Assembly: GCF_014205335.1 (NCBI RefSeq)
Contig: NZ_JACHNH010000001.1
Coordinates: 806,001 to 870,000, forward strand
Source: Amorphoplanes digitatis
GTDB taxonomy: Bacteria > Actinomycetota > Actinomycetes > Mycobacteriales > Micromonosporaceae
Length of the DNA stretch: 64,000 bases
Direction of reading: 5' to 3'
Position numbers and translations under genes: made by a program. This document shows, one piece after another, positions 24,501 to 33,203 of the stretch. Numbering within the stretch: the stretch's first letter is position 1; each line of letters starts with the position of its first letter. Under the pieces are notes generated by a model. That model saw nothing but the letters and a program-made list of their open reading frames with translations, was not told the DNA's origin and ran no database searches.

Positions 24501-26012
24501 ATGCGCCGCATCGCCGTGCTCGACGCACCGTCCAACCTCGGCCTGCGCCCGCCGACGGCGACGGCGGTCCCGGGCTGTGCCAAGGCGCCCGGAGCCCTGC
24601 GCGACCACGGCCTGCTGCGCCGCCTGAACGCCCGGGACGCCGGCTGCCTGACCCCGCCGCGATACGACGCGGGGGACTGGCGGCCCGGCGACGGGGTCTG
24701 CCACGCGCAGGAGATCTCCACCTATTCGCGCCGGCTCGCCGACCGCATCGGCGCGATCCTCGACCAGGGCGAGTTCCCGGTGATCCTGGGCGGCGACTGC
24801 TCGATCGTGCTCGGCTCGGCGCTGGCGATGCACCGGCTCGGCGAGGCGGTCGGCGGCCGGATCGGCCTGGTCTTCGTGGACGGTCACTCGGACTTCCGGC
24901 ACCCGGGCAACGCGTCCTACGTGGGCGCCGCGGCCGGCGAGGACCTGGCCCTGGTGACCGGCCGCGGCCAGACGGACCTCGCGGCGATCGAGGGCCGGCG
25001 GCCCTACTACCGCGACATCGACGTGGTGGTGATGGGCATCCGCGCCCAGGACGAGTACCGGCTGGACCTACAGGCGGCGGGCATCGTGACCCGTCCGGTG
25101 CCGGCGCTGCGGGCGGAGGGCGCGGCGCGCAGCGCGCAGTGGGCCCGGGACCAGCTGGTGGACTGCGCGGGCTACTGGGTGCACGTGGACGTCGACGTGC
25201 TGGACCCGGCGGTGATGCCGGCGGTGGACGCGCCGGAGCCGGGCGGGATCGCGTTCCCGGAGCTGGAGCTGCTGCTGTCCGGCCTGGTCGAGTCGCCGCA
25301 CTGCCTGGGCGTGGAGATCACGGTCTTCGACCCGGACTACGACCCCGACGGCAAGTACGCGGAGGAGATCACGACGACGCTCGTGGCCGGGCTGAAGGCG
25401 GCGCACGCGGTCGACGCCCGGCCGGACCTGGTGGAGGCGCGCCGGGACCTGGCCGGCCCCGGCCGGCTCGCACCCGCCGCGGCCAACCGGCCCGGCAGGC
25501 TCGCGCCCGCCGCGGCCGCCGTGGTGGTTGAGGACGTCCCGGAGGCCGTCGAGGAGGCCGCGGAGCCCCTCGAGGAGGCCGCGGAGCCCGTCGCGGACGT
25601 GGAGCCCGTCGCGGACGTGGAGCCCGTCGCGGACGTGGAGCCCGACGCCCCGGACGCCGGGGACCCGCCCGCCGATCTCGACAGTGCGGACGATCCGCAC
25701 ATCGAGGCGGCCGCCGACGCCGACGTGGTCGATGTCGATCCGTTCGTCGCGCCCGCCGTGGACGACGGTGATCCGGTCGACGATCTCGGGCCGGTCGTGA
25801 CCGAAGACCTCGCCGTGGACCCGGACCCCGGGTATGACGACTCCGTGACGCACGCGGAGACCCGGCCGCTGGGGCTCGCGCCCCGGCTGGACTCCAAGCC
25901 GCTGCCGGCGACCATGCCCGGCATGCTGCGCCCGCGCGCGGCCGAGGACTTCACCCTCCCGGCCCAGCGCCCGGCCTTCGAGGTAGTCCCCGAGCAGCCC
26001 GCCGACCTCTAG
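24501..26012 (+). CDS. Arginase/agmatinase-fold protein with long acidic tail
   Basis: A 503-residue protein. Residues 1-310 have the arginase (ureohydrolase) fold with metal motifs DGHSD (D127, H129, D131) and HVDVDVLDP (D230, D232). The first metal ligand, usually His in GGDHS, is Cys100 (ILGGDCS). A Cys at this place is known in the hydroxyarginine hydrolase of the D-cycloserine pathway, so activity on a different guanidino or ureido substrate is possible. Residues 311-503 form a disordered Asp/Glu/Pro/Ala tail that includes a triple EPVADV repeat. It follows the thioredoxin-TPR gene and shares a CTAG stop overlap with the convergent PBP gene. Confidence 0.82.
   Translation: MRRIAVLDAPSNLGLRPPTATAVPGCAKAPGALRDHGLLRRLNARDAGCLTPPRYDAGDWRPGDGVCHAQEISTYSRRLADRIGAILDQGEFPVILGGDCSIVLGSALAMHRLGEAVGGRIGLVFVDGHSDFRHPGNASYVGAAAGEDLALVTGRGQTDLAAIEGRRPYYRDIDVVVMGIRAQDEYRLDLQAAGIVTRPVPALRAEGAARSAQWARDQLVDCAGYWVHVDVDVLDPAVMPAVDAPEPGGIAFPELELLLSGLVESPHCLGVEITVFDPDYDPDGKYAEEITTTLVAGLKAAHAVDARPDLVEARRDLAGPGRLAPAAANRPGRLAPAAAAVVVEDVPEAVEEAAEPLEEAAEPVADVEPVADVEPVADVEPDAPDAGDPPADLDSADDPHIEAAADADVVDVDPFVAPAVDDGDPVDDLGPVVTEDLAVDPDPGYDDSVTHAETRPLGLAPRLDSKPLPATMPGMLRPRAAEDFTLPAQRPAFEVVPEQPADL
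25590..25643 (+). repeat. Three 18-bp tandem repeats inside the arginase-fold gene
   Basis: GTCGCGGACGTGGAGCCC occurs three times in perfect tandem and encodes VADVEP three times in the acidic tail. The repeat keeps the frame, so copy number could vary between strains without breaking the gene. Confidence 0.9.
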
Positions 26013-27937
26013 GGGTTCAGCGCGGTCAGGAAGCGCTCGGCGATCGGGACCGCCGCCTCAGCGCCCGCCCCGCCCTTCTGCACCATCACCGCGAACGCGA
26101 TGTCGCCCTGCCAGCCCACGAACCAGGCGTGGGTCTCCTCCTCGCCGTCCTTGAACTCGGCGGTGCCGGTCTTGCCCGACACCGGCTTGCCCGGCACGCG
26201 GGACAGGCCCGTGCCGGTGCCCTTGGTGACCACCTCGCGCATCATCGCCTGCAACGGCCGGATCGACGTCTCGGCGAGCTGCGGGCCGTCCGCCACGCGG
26301 CCGGGCGGCGCCGGCTCGAGGACCAGCGCCGGCTGCTTGAACTGGCCGCGGGCGACCGCCGCGGTCGCGCCGGCCATCGCCAGCGGGCTGACCGCCGTCG
26401 CGCCCTGGCCGAACGTTGCCGCCGCCAGCTCCGTCGGGCTGCCGGCCGGGGAGATTTCGCCGCTGAACGCCTCCGTGCCGAGGTCCCACTTCGCGCCGAG
26501 GCCGAGCTTGGCCGCCGCGTCCCGCAGGCCGTCCGCGCCCAGCTTGGGCGCGAGGTTGACGAAGGCGGTGTTGCAGGACTTCGCGAAGTCGGTGTGGAAC
26601 GGGACCGAACCGAGGACCATGCCGTGCGAGTTCTTGAACTCGCGGCCGTCGACGGTCTTGGTCTTCGGGCAGGCCACGGTGGTGTCGGGGGTGACCGCCT
26701 TCTTGTCGAGCAGGCCCAGCGTCGAGACCATCTTGAACGTCGAGCCGGGCGGGACCCGGCCGCTCATCGCGGTGTCCACGCCGCCGCCGTCCGGGCCGTT
26801 CGCGACCGCGAGCACGCTGGAGTCGCTGATCCGGACCGCCACCAGCGCGCTGGGCTGCTTCTCGCCCGCGACCGCCCGGTCGGCCGCGTTCTGCGTCGCG
26901 ACGTCAAGCGTCGTCTTCACCGGCTCGCCGGCGACCGGCTCGGTGCTGAACAGCTGCGAGTCCTCGATCTGGTCGTCGGGCGTCCGCCGGGCGATCACCA
27001 CGGACTGGCCGGCGATGCCGCGCAGCCGGGCGTCGTAGCGCTGCTGCATCCCGCCGTGGCCGACCTGGTCGCCCTCGCGCAGCACGTCCGGGTTGTTGTC
27101 CAGGTCCTCGCGGGTCGCGGTGTCGACAGTGCCGAGCAGTGCCCGCGCGAACTGCCGGGTGGGCGCGAGCTCGCGCTTCGCCTCCTGGAAGACGGTGCCC
27201 TCCAGCGCGCGTACCCGATCCCGGATCTTGTTGTAGTCGGTGCGCCGGAGGGTGACGATGTCGATGAAGGCGCCCTCGTCGGTGGCATTCTTGATCCGCT
27301 CCCGCACCGCCTTGGCGTCGACGTCGACGTCGACGGACTTGAGGATCTTGCCGAGGTCCTTCAGGAGGGCGGCCTGGTCGGTGATCCGCAGCGGGGTCAC
27401 GCCGACGATGACGACGTCGCGCTCGGTGACGATCGGCGTGCCGTCGGCGCCGAGGATGTCGGCCCGGTCGGCGCTCTTGTGGCGCAGCTCGAGCGCGTCA
27501 CCGGCGGTCAGCTCGCTGTGCACGATCGACGGCTCCCACACCACGCGCCAGCCGTCGCTGTCGCGCTTGGTGAGCCGGACGGTGCTCTGGTACGACCAGG
27601 ACGTGCCGCCGGGCAGCGTCCAGTCCACCTTCACCGGGCTGGAGGCGATCTCGCCGGTCTCCTTGGGCTTGCCCAGGGCGGTGAGCAGCAGTGACGACTT
27701 CTTCAGGTCGCCGGAGAGCCCCTCCAACTGGGTGAAGACGTCGTTCGCGGAGATCTTGGAGCCGTCCGCAGTGACGAATCCCACCTTGCTCAGATCGTCG
27801 TCGCGCCAGCCCCGGAGGAAGTCGTCGAGCGTCTGTGCGGGTCCGTCCGAGCTCGAGCAGGCGGTGACGCCGCCGACCAGCAGCAACAGGGCGGCCAGCG
27901 CGGCCGAACCCCGTCCGGAAAATCCGGTGCGGCGCAT
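26009..27937 (-). CDS. Penicillin-binding lipoprotein (class B-like transpeptidase)
   Basis: A 642-residue lipoprotein with lipidated C27 (GGVTAC), an NTF2-like MecA_N domain (residues about 35-145), a dimerisation region (about 150-330) and a transpeptidase domain. Active-site motifs are S399-T-F-K402, S454-C-N456 and K589-T-G591, all intact, so it should cross-link peptidoglycan on the outer membrane face and bind beta-lactams. The layout equals actinobacterial PBP-lipo and staphylococcal PBP2a. Mycobacterial PBP-lipo is a close type by organisation. Start ATG 27937. Its stop overlaps the convergent arginase-fold gene at CTAG. Confidence 0.9.
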   Translation of the reverse strand: MRRTGFSGRGSAALAALLLLVGGVTACSSSDGPAQTLDDFLRGWRDDDLSKVGFVTADGSKISANDVFTQLEGLSGDLKKSSLLLTALGKPKETGEIASSPVKVDWTLPGGTSWSYQSTVRLTKRDSDGWRVVWEPSIVHSELTAGDALELRHKSADRADILGADGTPIVTERDVVIVGVTPLRITDQAALLKDLGKILKSVDVDVDAKAVRERIKNATDEGAFIDIVTLRRTDYNKIRDRVRALEGTVFQEAKRELAPTRQFARALLGTVDTATREDLDNNPDVLREGDQVGHGGMQQRYDARLRGIAGQSVVIARRTPDDQIEDSQLFSTEPVAGEPVKTTLDVATQNAADRAVAGEKQPSALVAVRISDSSVLAVANGPDGGGVDTAMSGRVPPGSTFKMVSTLGLLDKKAVTPDTTVACPKTKTVDGREFKNSHGMVLGSVPFHTDFAKSCNTAFVNLAPKLGADGLRDAAAKLGLGAKWDLGTEAFSGEISPAGSPTELAAATFGQGATAVSPLAMAGATAAVARGQFKQPALVLEPAPPGRVADGPQLAETSIRPLQAMMREVVTKGTGTGLSRVPGKPVSGKTGTAEFKDGEEETHAWFVGWQGDIAFAVMVQKGGAGAEAAVPIAERFLTALNP

Positions 27938-28150
27938 TATGTCACCTTCCTCGGGCGCGAATACGAAAAACCTACGGAACGGTAACCGGACCAGGGCCGC
28001 GATGTTGCCCCAAGGTGGGCGAGATGACGCAAATTCGGTGTCGGATCTTTATCCCGCACCCCGGGTGTGCCCGCGCCGTCGGAGGCACGCTCTAGGCTGA
28101 TGGCCGAGACGTCGAACCCACAGTGTCGTGGGTGAGGGGAGCGCTGGGCC

Positions 28151-31100
28151 ATGGCTGTCGCCGACGAGGCAGCGATCGAATCCGATCCGGAACTCGACTT
28201 CGGGCCCAGTCCCGGGCCCGCCCTGACGGGCCGGCTGGGCACATCCGACAACGAGCTCGACGAGCCGCTACCCAATGCCGAGCGCCTGGTGGCGCAGGCG
28301 GTCGCGCTGGCGGGTGAGGACCACGGCACCGCGTCGCTGGTCGGCAGGTACTGGCGCTTCGCGCCGGACGAGGAGCTGGTCGGCGACACCCCCGAGGGGA
28401 TGTTCGCCGCCGCGCTCGCGCACCGGGAGCTGGCCGCCACCCGCCTCCCCGGCGAGCTGCGGCTCGACATCAGCGCACCGGACGAGGCGCAGCCGCACAC
28501 CGTGCTGTCGATCGTCACCGACGACATGCCGTTCCTTGTCGACTCGGTCACCGCCCTGCTCACCGCGCACCAGCTCGGGGTGCACCTGCTCGTGCACCCG
28601 CTGATCGTGGTCCGCCGCACCAAGGCCGGAGAGCTGACCCAGGTCGAGGCCGACGTCGAGCCCGACGACGCGATCGACGGCGACCTCGTGGAGAGCTGGA
28701 TCCGGGTCGAGATCGACCCGGTGCGCAAGGCCGAGGCCCGCGAGCAGCTGCACCAGGAGCTGCGCCGGGTGCTGACCGACGTCCGCGACGCCGTCGACGA
28801 CTGGCCGCGGATGCGGCAGCGTGCGGTCGTCATCGCCGACGAGCTGGCCGCCGCGCGCGGCTCCGATCGCAAGCTCCCGGTGCCGGACAAGGACGTCACG
28901 GACTCGATCGAGCTGCTCAAGTGGCTCGCGCACGACCACTTCACCTTCCTCGGCTATCGGGAGTACCAGCTGGTCGGCGACGTGCTGACGGCCGTGCCGG
29001 GCAGCGGCCTCGGCATCCTGCGCGGCGAGGGCAGCCCCCCGCGCAAGCTCTCCTCGATGGCGCCCGAGGCGCACCAGCGCGCGCTGGAGAAGCGCCTGCT
29101 GGTGATCACCAAGGCCAACTCGCGGGCCACCGTGCACCGGTCGGCGTACCTGGACTACATCGGTGTCAAGGTCTTCCACGAGTCCGGCGAGGTCATCGGC
29201 GAGCGCCGCTTCCTCGGCCTGTTCTCGAGCTCGGCCTACCGCACCAGCGTCCGTGAGCTGCCGGTGGTGCGCCGCAAAGTCGCGGAGGTGCTGGACCGCT
29301 CGGGGTTGTCGCCGCGCGGGCACTCGGGCAAGGACCTGCTCCAGATCCTCGAGACCTATCCGCGCGACGAGCTCTTCCAGATCAAGACCGACGATCTGTA
29401 CGAGGCGGTCGTCGGCGTGCTGCGCATGGCCGGCCGCCGCCAGCTGCGGCTGTTCCTGCGCCGCGACGGCTACGGCCGCTTCATCTCGTGCCTGATCTAC
29501 CTGCCCCGCGACCGGTTCACCACCGCCAACCGGCAGAGCATGCAGGAGATCCTGCTCCGGGAGCTGAACGGCGTCGGCGTCGACTACACGACCCGGGTGA
29601 CCGAGCGGATGCTCGCCCGCGTGCACTTCATCGTGCGCACGGACCCGGCCGATCCGCCGGGCGTCGTCGACCCCAACTCGCTGGCCGAGCTGCTCGCCGA
29701 CGCGACCCGGATGTGGGACGACGACTTCTCCCTGGTGCTGGAGCGCAAGCTGGGCGAGGAGCCGGCCAAGGACCTGTTCGTGCGCTACGCGCCGGCGTTC
29801 CCCGACAGCTACAAGGACGGACACACGCCTTACGAGGCGGTGCAGGACATCGCCAAGCTGGAGCTGCTGGAGGAGCCCGGCCAGCTCGAGATGCACCTGT
29901 ACCGCAAGCGGCACGTCAACCGGGAGGGCTGTGCCGAGCCCGACGACGCCGACGTGCGGTTCAAGGTCTTCCGCTACGGCGAGCCGATGCTGCTCTCGGC
30001 GGTGCTGCCGGTGCTGCACTCGCTCGGCGTCGAGGTGGTCGACGAGCGGCCCTACGAGGTCCGCCGCCCCGACGGCACCGTCTACCTCTACGACTTCGGC
30101 CTGCTGCCGCCCTCCTCGCACCACGAGCTGTCCGAGGTGCGCCCGCAGGTGGAGAACGCCTTCGCGGCCGCCTGGCGTGGCGAGGAGGAGGTCGACGGCT
30201 TCAACGAGCTGGTGCTGCGCGCCGGGCTGACCTGGCGTCAGGTCGTCGTGCTCCGGGCGTACGCGAAGTACCAGCGCCAGACCGGCAACGTCTTCTCCCA
30301 GCGCTACGTCGAGTCGACGTTCATCGCCTATCCGGAGATCGCCCGCCTGCTGGTGCGGCTCTTCGAGGTCCGCTTCTCGCCCGGGCTGGAGATGGTCGAG
30401 GAGGAGCGGGCGCGCCGCGGCGCCGACCTGGCCGCGGAGATCACCACGCTGCTCGACGGCGTCGAGAGCCTGGACCAGGACCGGATCCTGCGGTCCTTCC
30501 TGACGATGATCCAGGCAACCCTGCGCACCAGCTTCTTCCAGCGCGGCGCCGACTCGCGTCCCAAGTCGTACGTGGCGTTCAAGCTGGACCCGCAGGCCAT
30601 CCCGGACCTGCCGGCACCCCGGCCGAAGTACGAGATCTTCGTCTACTCGCCACGGTTCGAGGGCGTGCACCTGCGCTTCGGCGCCGTGGCCCGGGGCGGC
30701 CTCCGCTGGTCCGACCGGCGCGAGGACTTCCGCACCGAGGTGCTCGGTCTGGTCAAGGCGCAGATGGTGAAGAACGCGGTGATCGTGCCGGTCGGCGCCA
30801 AGGGCGGCTTCGTGCTCAAGCAGAAGCCGGGCGATCGCGACGAGGCCGTCGCGTGCTACCGGCTCTTCATCGGCGCCCTGCTCGACGTCACCGACAACAT
30901 CCACAGTGGCAAGATCGTGCCGCCGGTCGACGTGGTCCGGCACGACGGCGACGACCCCTACCTGGTGGTGGCGGCGGACAAGGGCACGGCGACGTTCTCG
31001 GACATCGCCAACGAGATCTCGGTGAGCAAGGACTTCTGGCTGGGCGACGCCTTCGCCTCCGGCGGCTCGGCCGGCTACGACCACAAGAAGATGGGCATCA

Positions 31101-33115
31101 CGGCCCGCGGTGCGTGGGAGTCGGTCAAGAAGCACTTCCGGGACCTGGGCACCGACACCCAGTCGCAGGACTTCACCGTGGTCGGCGTCGGCGACATGTC
31201 CGGCGACGTCTTCGGCAACGGGATGCTGCTCAGCGAGCACATCCGGCTGGTGGCCGCGTTCGACCACCGGCACATCTTCCTGGACCCGGACCCGGACGCC
31301 GCGGCGTCGTTCGCGGAGCGCCGCCGGCTCTTCGAGCTGCCGCGTTCGTCGTGGGCGGACTACGACGCCTCGCTGATCAGCGAGGGCGGCGGGGTCTTCC
31401 CGCGCTCCGCGAAGTCGATTCCGGTGACGCCCCAGGTCCGCGCCGCGCTCGACCTCGGCGACGCCAAGGCCGTCAGCCCGGTGGACCTGATGCGGGCCAT
31501 CCTGGCCGCACGCGTCGACCTGCTCTGGAACGGCGGCATCGGCACCTACGTGAAGGCGACCGCGGAGACGCACGCCGACGTGGGCGACAAGGCCAACGAC
31601 GCGATCCGGGTCAACGGGGCACAGGTCCGGGCCAAGGTGGTCGGCGAGGGCGGCAACCTGGGCCTGACCCAGCGCGGCCGGATCGAGTACGCCCGCACCG
31701 GCGGCCCGCAGGACGAGAGCGGTGCCGGACACGGCGGCCGCATCTTCACCGACTTCATCGACAACACCGCCGGCGTGGACTGCTCCGACCACGAGGTCAA
31801 CATCAAGATCCTGCTCGGCGGGGCGGTGACCGACGGCGAGCTGACGGTGCCGGCCCGCGACGAGCTGCTGGCGGCGATGACCGACGAGGTCGCGGCGCTG
31901 GTGCTGCGCGACAACTACGAGCAGGCGACGGCGCTCGGCAACGCCCGGTCGCAGGCGCATTCGCTGCTGCCGGTGCACCGCCGGATGCTGACCACCCTCG
32001 AGCAGTCGGGGCAGCTCATCCGGGAGCTCGAGGCGCTGCCGTCCGACAAGGAGCTGGCCGCCCGCTACGAGGTCGGCGAGGGGCTGACGGCGCCGGAATT
32101 CGCGGTGCTGCTGGCGTACGTGAAGATCTCGCTGGAACGCCAGGCCCTCGCCGACGTGCTTGTCGACGAGGAGTGGACGAACGTCGTCCTCGCCCGGTAC
32201 TTCCCGACCCCGCTGCGGGAGCGGTTCGGGGCACGGATGGCCGGTCACCGGCTGCGCCGCGAGATCATCTCGACGTCGCTGGTCAACGAGGTGGTCAACC
32301 GCGGCGGCACGTCGTTCGTCTTCCGCGCGATGGAGGAGAGCGGCGCGTCCGCGGCCGACGTGATCCGCGCCTACGTGGTCGTCCGTGACGTCTACGGCCT
32401 GCCCGAGGTGTGGGAGGCCGCCGAGAATCTGGACAACGAGGCGCCGACGTCGGCGCAGACGCTCGTCTTCCTGGAGACCCGGCGGCTGCTGGACCGGGCG
32501 GTGCGCTGGCTGGTCAGCAACCGCCGCTCGCCGATAGACGTGGCCGGCGAGATCGCCCGGCTGCGCCCCGGCGTGAGCGCGCTGCTGGTGCAGCTTCCGA
32601 CCGTCGTCATCGGCGCGGAGCGCAGGTCGCTCGAGGAGCACGTGGCCACGCTCGCGGAACGCGGCATCCCGCAGGAGCTGGCCGGTTCCGTCGGCCGGGT
32701 CGTGTACGGCTTCGGCCTGCTCGACATCCTGGAGACGGCGGCCGCGACCGGCCACGACGCGACCGAGGTGGCGAAGGTCTACTTCGTGATCTCGGAACGC
32801 TTCCAGATCGACGTGCTGCTCTCGCACATCTCCCGGCTGCCGCGCGGCGACCGCTGGCAGACCCTGGCCCGCATGGCGCTGCGCTACGACCTGTACGCGG
32901 CGCTGGCGGGCCTGACTGCCGAGGTGCTCCAGTCGACCTCTTCGGAGGCGGCGCCCGAGGAGCGGGTGGCCGAGTGGGAGCAGGTGAACGCGGCCTCGAT
33001 GGCCCGGGCGGGCAACGCGATGGGCAGCGTGGAGGAGTCGCCGGCCGACCTGGCGGCGCTCTCGGTCCTGCTCCGGCAGATCCGCACGCTGGTCAAGACC
33101 TCCTCGGCCGGCTGA
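28151..33115 (+). CDS. gdh: NAD-specific glutamate dehydrogenase, 180-kDa class
   Basis: A 1654-residue enzyme that converts glutamate to 2-oxoglutarate and ammonium with NAD. The long N-terminal regulatory part (residues about 1-700, ACT-like modules) precedes the catalytic domain, which shows GLVKAQMVKNAVIVPVGAKG (substrate lysines), GVGDMSGDVFGNGMLLS, and the NAD region KVVGEGGNLGLTQRGRIEYA. A C-terminal helical domain follows. Length agrees with the large actinobacterial and proteobacterial enzymes (about 1600-1650). ATG 28151 is preceded by GAGGGGAG. It is monocistronic, with a hairpin directly behind it. Mycobacterial homologues are controlled by GarA; whether this holds here cannot be seen. 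Confidence 0.95.
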   Translation: MAVADEAAIESDPELDFGPSPGPALTGRLGTSDNELDEPLPNAERLVAQAVALAGEDHGTASLVGRYWRFAPDEELVGDTPEGMFAAALAHRELAATRLPGELRLDISAPDEAQPHTVLSIVTDDMPFLVDSVTALLTAHQLGVHLLVHPLIVVRRTKAGELTQVEADVEPDDAIDGDLVESWIRVEIDPVRKAEAREQLHQELRRVLTDVRDAVDDWPRMRQRAVVIADELAAARGSDRKLPVPDKDVTDSIELLKWLAHDHFTFLGYREYQLVGDVLTAVPGSGLGILRGEGSPPRKLSSMAPEAHQRALEKRLLVITKANSRATVHRSAYLDYIGVKVFHESGEVIGERRFLGLFSSSAYRTSVRELPVVRRKVAEVLDRSGLSPRGHSGKDLLQILETYPRDELFQIKTDDLYEAVVGVLRMAGRRQLRLFLRRDGYGRFISCLIYLPRDRFTTANRQSMQEILLRELNGVGVDYTTRVTERMLARVHFIVRTDPADPPGVVDPNSLAELLADATRMWDDDFSLVLERKLGEEPAKDLFVRYAPAFPDSYKDGHTPYEAVQDIAKLELLEEPGQLEMHLYRKRHVNREGCAEPDDADVRFKVFRYGEPMLLSAVLPVLHSLGVEVVDERPYEVRRPDGTVYLYDFGLLPPSSHHELSEVRPQVENAFAAAWRGEEEVDGFNELVLRAGLTWRQVVVLRAYAKYQRQTGNVFSQRYVESTFIAYPEIARLLVRLFEVRFSPGLEMVEEERARRGADLAAEITTLLDGVESLDQDRILRSFLTMIQATLRTSFFQRGADSRPKSYVAFKLDPQAIPDLPAPRPKYEIFVYSPRFEGVHLRFGAVARGGLRWSDRREDFRTEVLGLVKAQMVKNAVIVPVGAKGGFVLKQKPGDRDEAVACYRLFIGALLDVTDNIHSGKIVPPVDVVRHDGDDPYLVVAADKGTATFSDIANEISVSKDFWLGDAFASGGSAGYDHKKMGITARGAWESVKKHFRDLGTDTQSQDFTVVGVGDMSGDVFGNGMLLSEHIRLVAAFDHRHIFLDPDPDAAASFAERRRLFELPRSSWADYDASLISEGGGVFPRSAKSIPVTPQVRAALDLGDAKAVSPVDLMRAILAARVDLLWNGGIGTYVKATAETHADVGDKANDAIRVNGAQVRAKVVGEGGNLGLTQRGRIEYARTGGPQDESGAGHGGRIFTDFIDNTAGVDCSDHEVNIKILLGGAVTDGELTVPARDELLAAMTDEVAALVLRDNYEQATALGNARSQAHSLLPVHRRMLTTLEQSGQLIRELEALPSDKELAARYEVGEGLTAPEFAVLLAYVKISLERQALADVLVDEEWTNVVLARYFPTPLRERFGARMAGHRLRREIISTSLVNEVVNRGGTSFVFRAMEESGASAADVIRAYVVVRDVYGLPEVWEAAENLDNEAPTSAQTLVFLETRRLLDRAVRWLVSNRRSPIDVAGEIARLRPGVSALLVQLPTVVIGAERRSLEEHVATLAERGIPQELAGSVGRVVYGFGLLDILETAAATGHDATEVAKVYFVISERFQIDVLLSHISRLPRGDRWQTLARMALRYDLYAALAGLTAEVLQSTSSEAAPEERVAEWEQVNAASMARAGNAMGSVEESPADLAALSVLLRQIRTLVKTSSAG

Positions 33116-33122
33116 TCCGAAC

Positions 33123-33159
33123 GGCCGCGCCCGGTCGCCACGCGGGACCGGGCGCGGTC
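33123..33159 (+). terminator. Hairpin terminator of gdh
   Basis: A 14-bp stem with one G-U wobble (GGCCGCGCCCGGTC / GACCGGGCGCGGTC) and a 9-base loop, 8 bp after the gdh stop. It separates gdh from the copA promoter. Confidence 0.7.
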
Positions 33160-33176
33160 GCGTCAACGCCGTCGGG

Positions 33177-33197
33177 TACCCCCGAGGGGTATATGCT
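33177..33197 (+). promoter_or_regulatory. CsoR-type copper operator and copA promoter
   Basis: TACCCCCGAGGGGTA (33177-33191) is an inverted repeat of TACCCC with a 3-base centre, the form of CsoR-type copper operators. TATGCT at 33192-33197 is a -10 candidate ending 7 bp before the copA ATG, with no ribosome site, so the mRNA is probably leaderless. CsoR bound here would block the promoter until copper binds. Confidence 0.65.
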
Positions 33198-33203
33198 GGC
33201 ATC

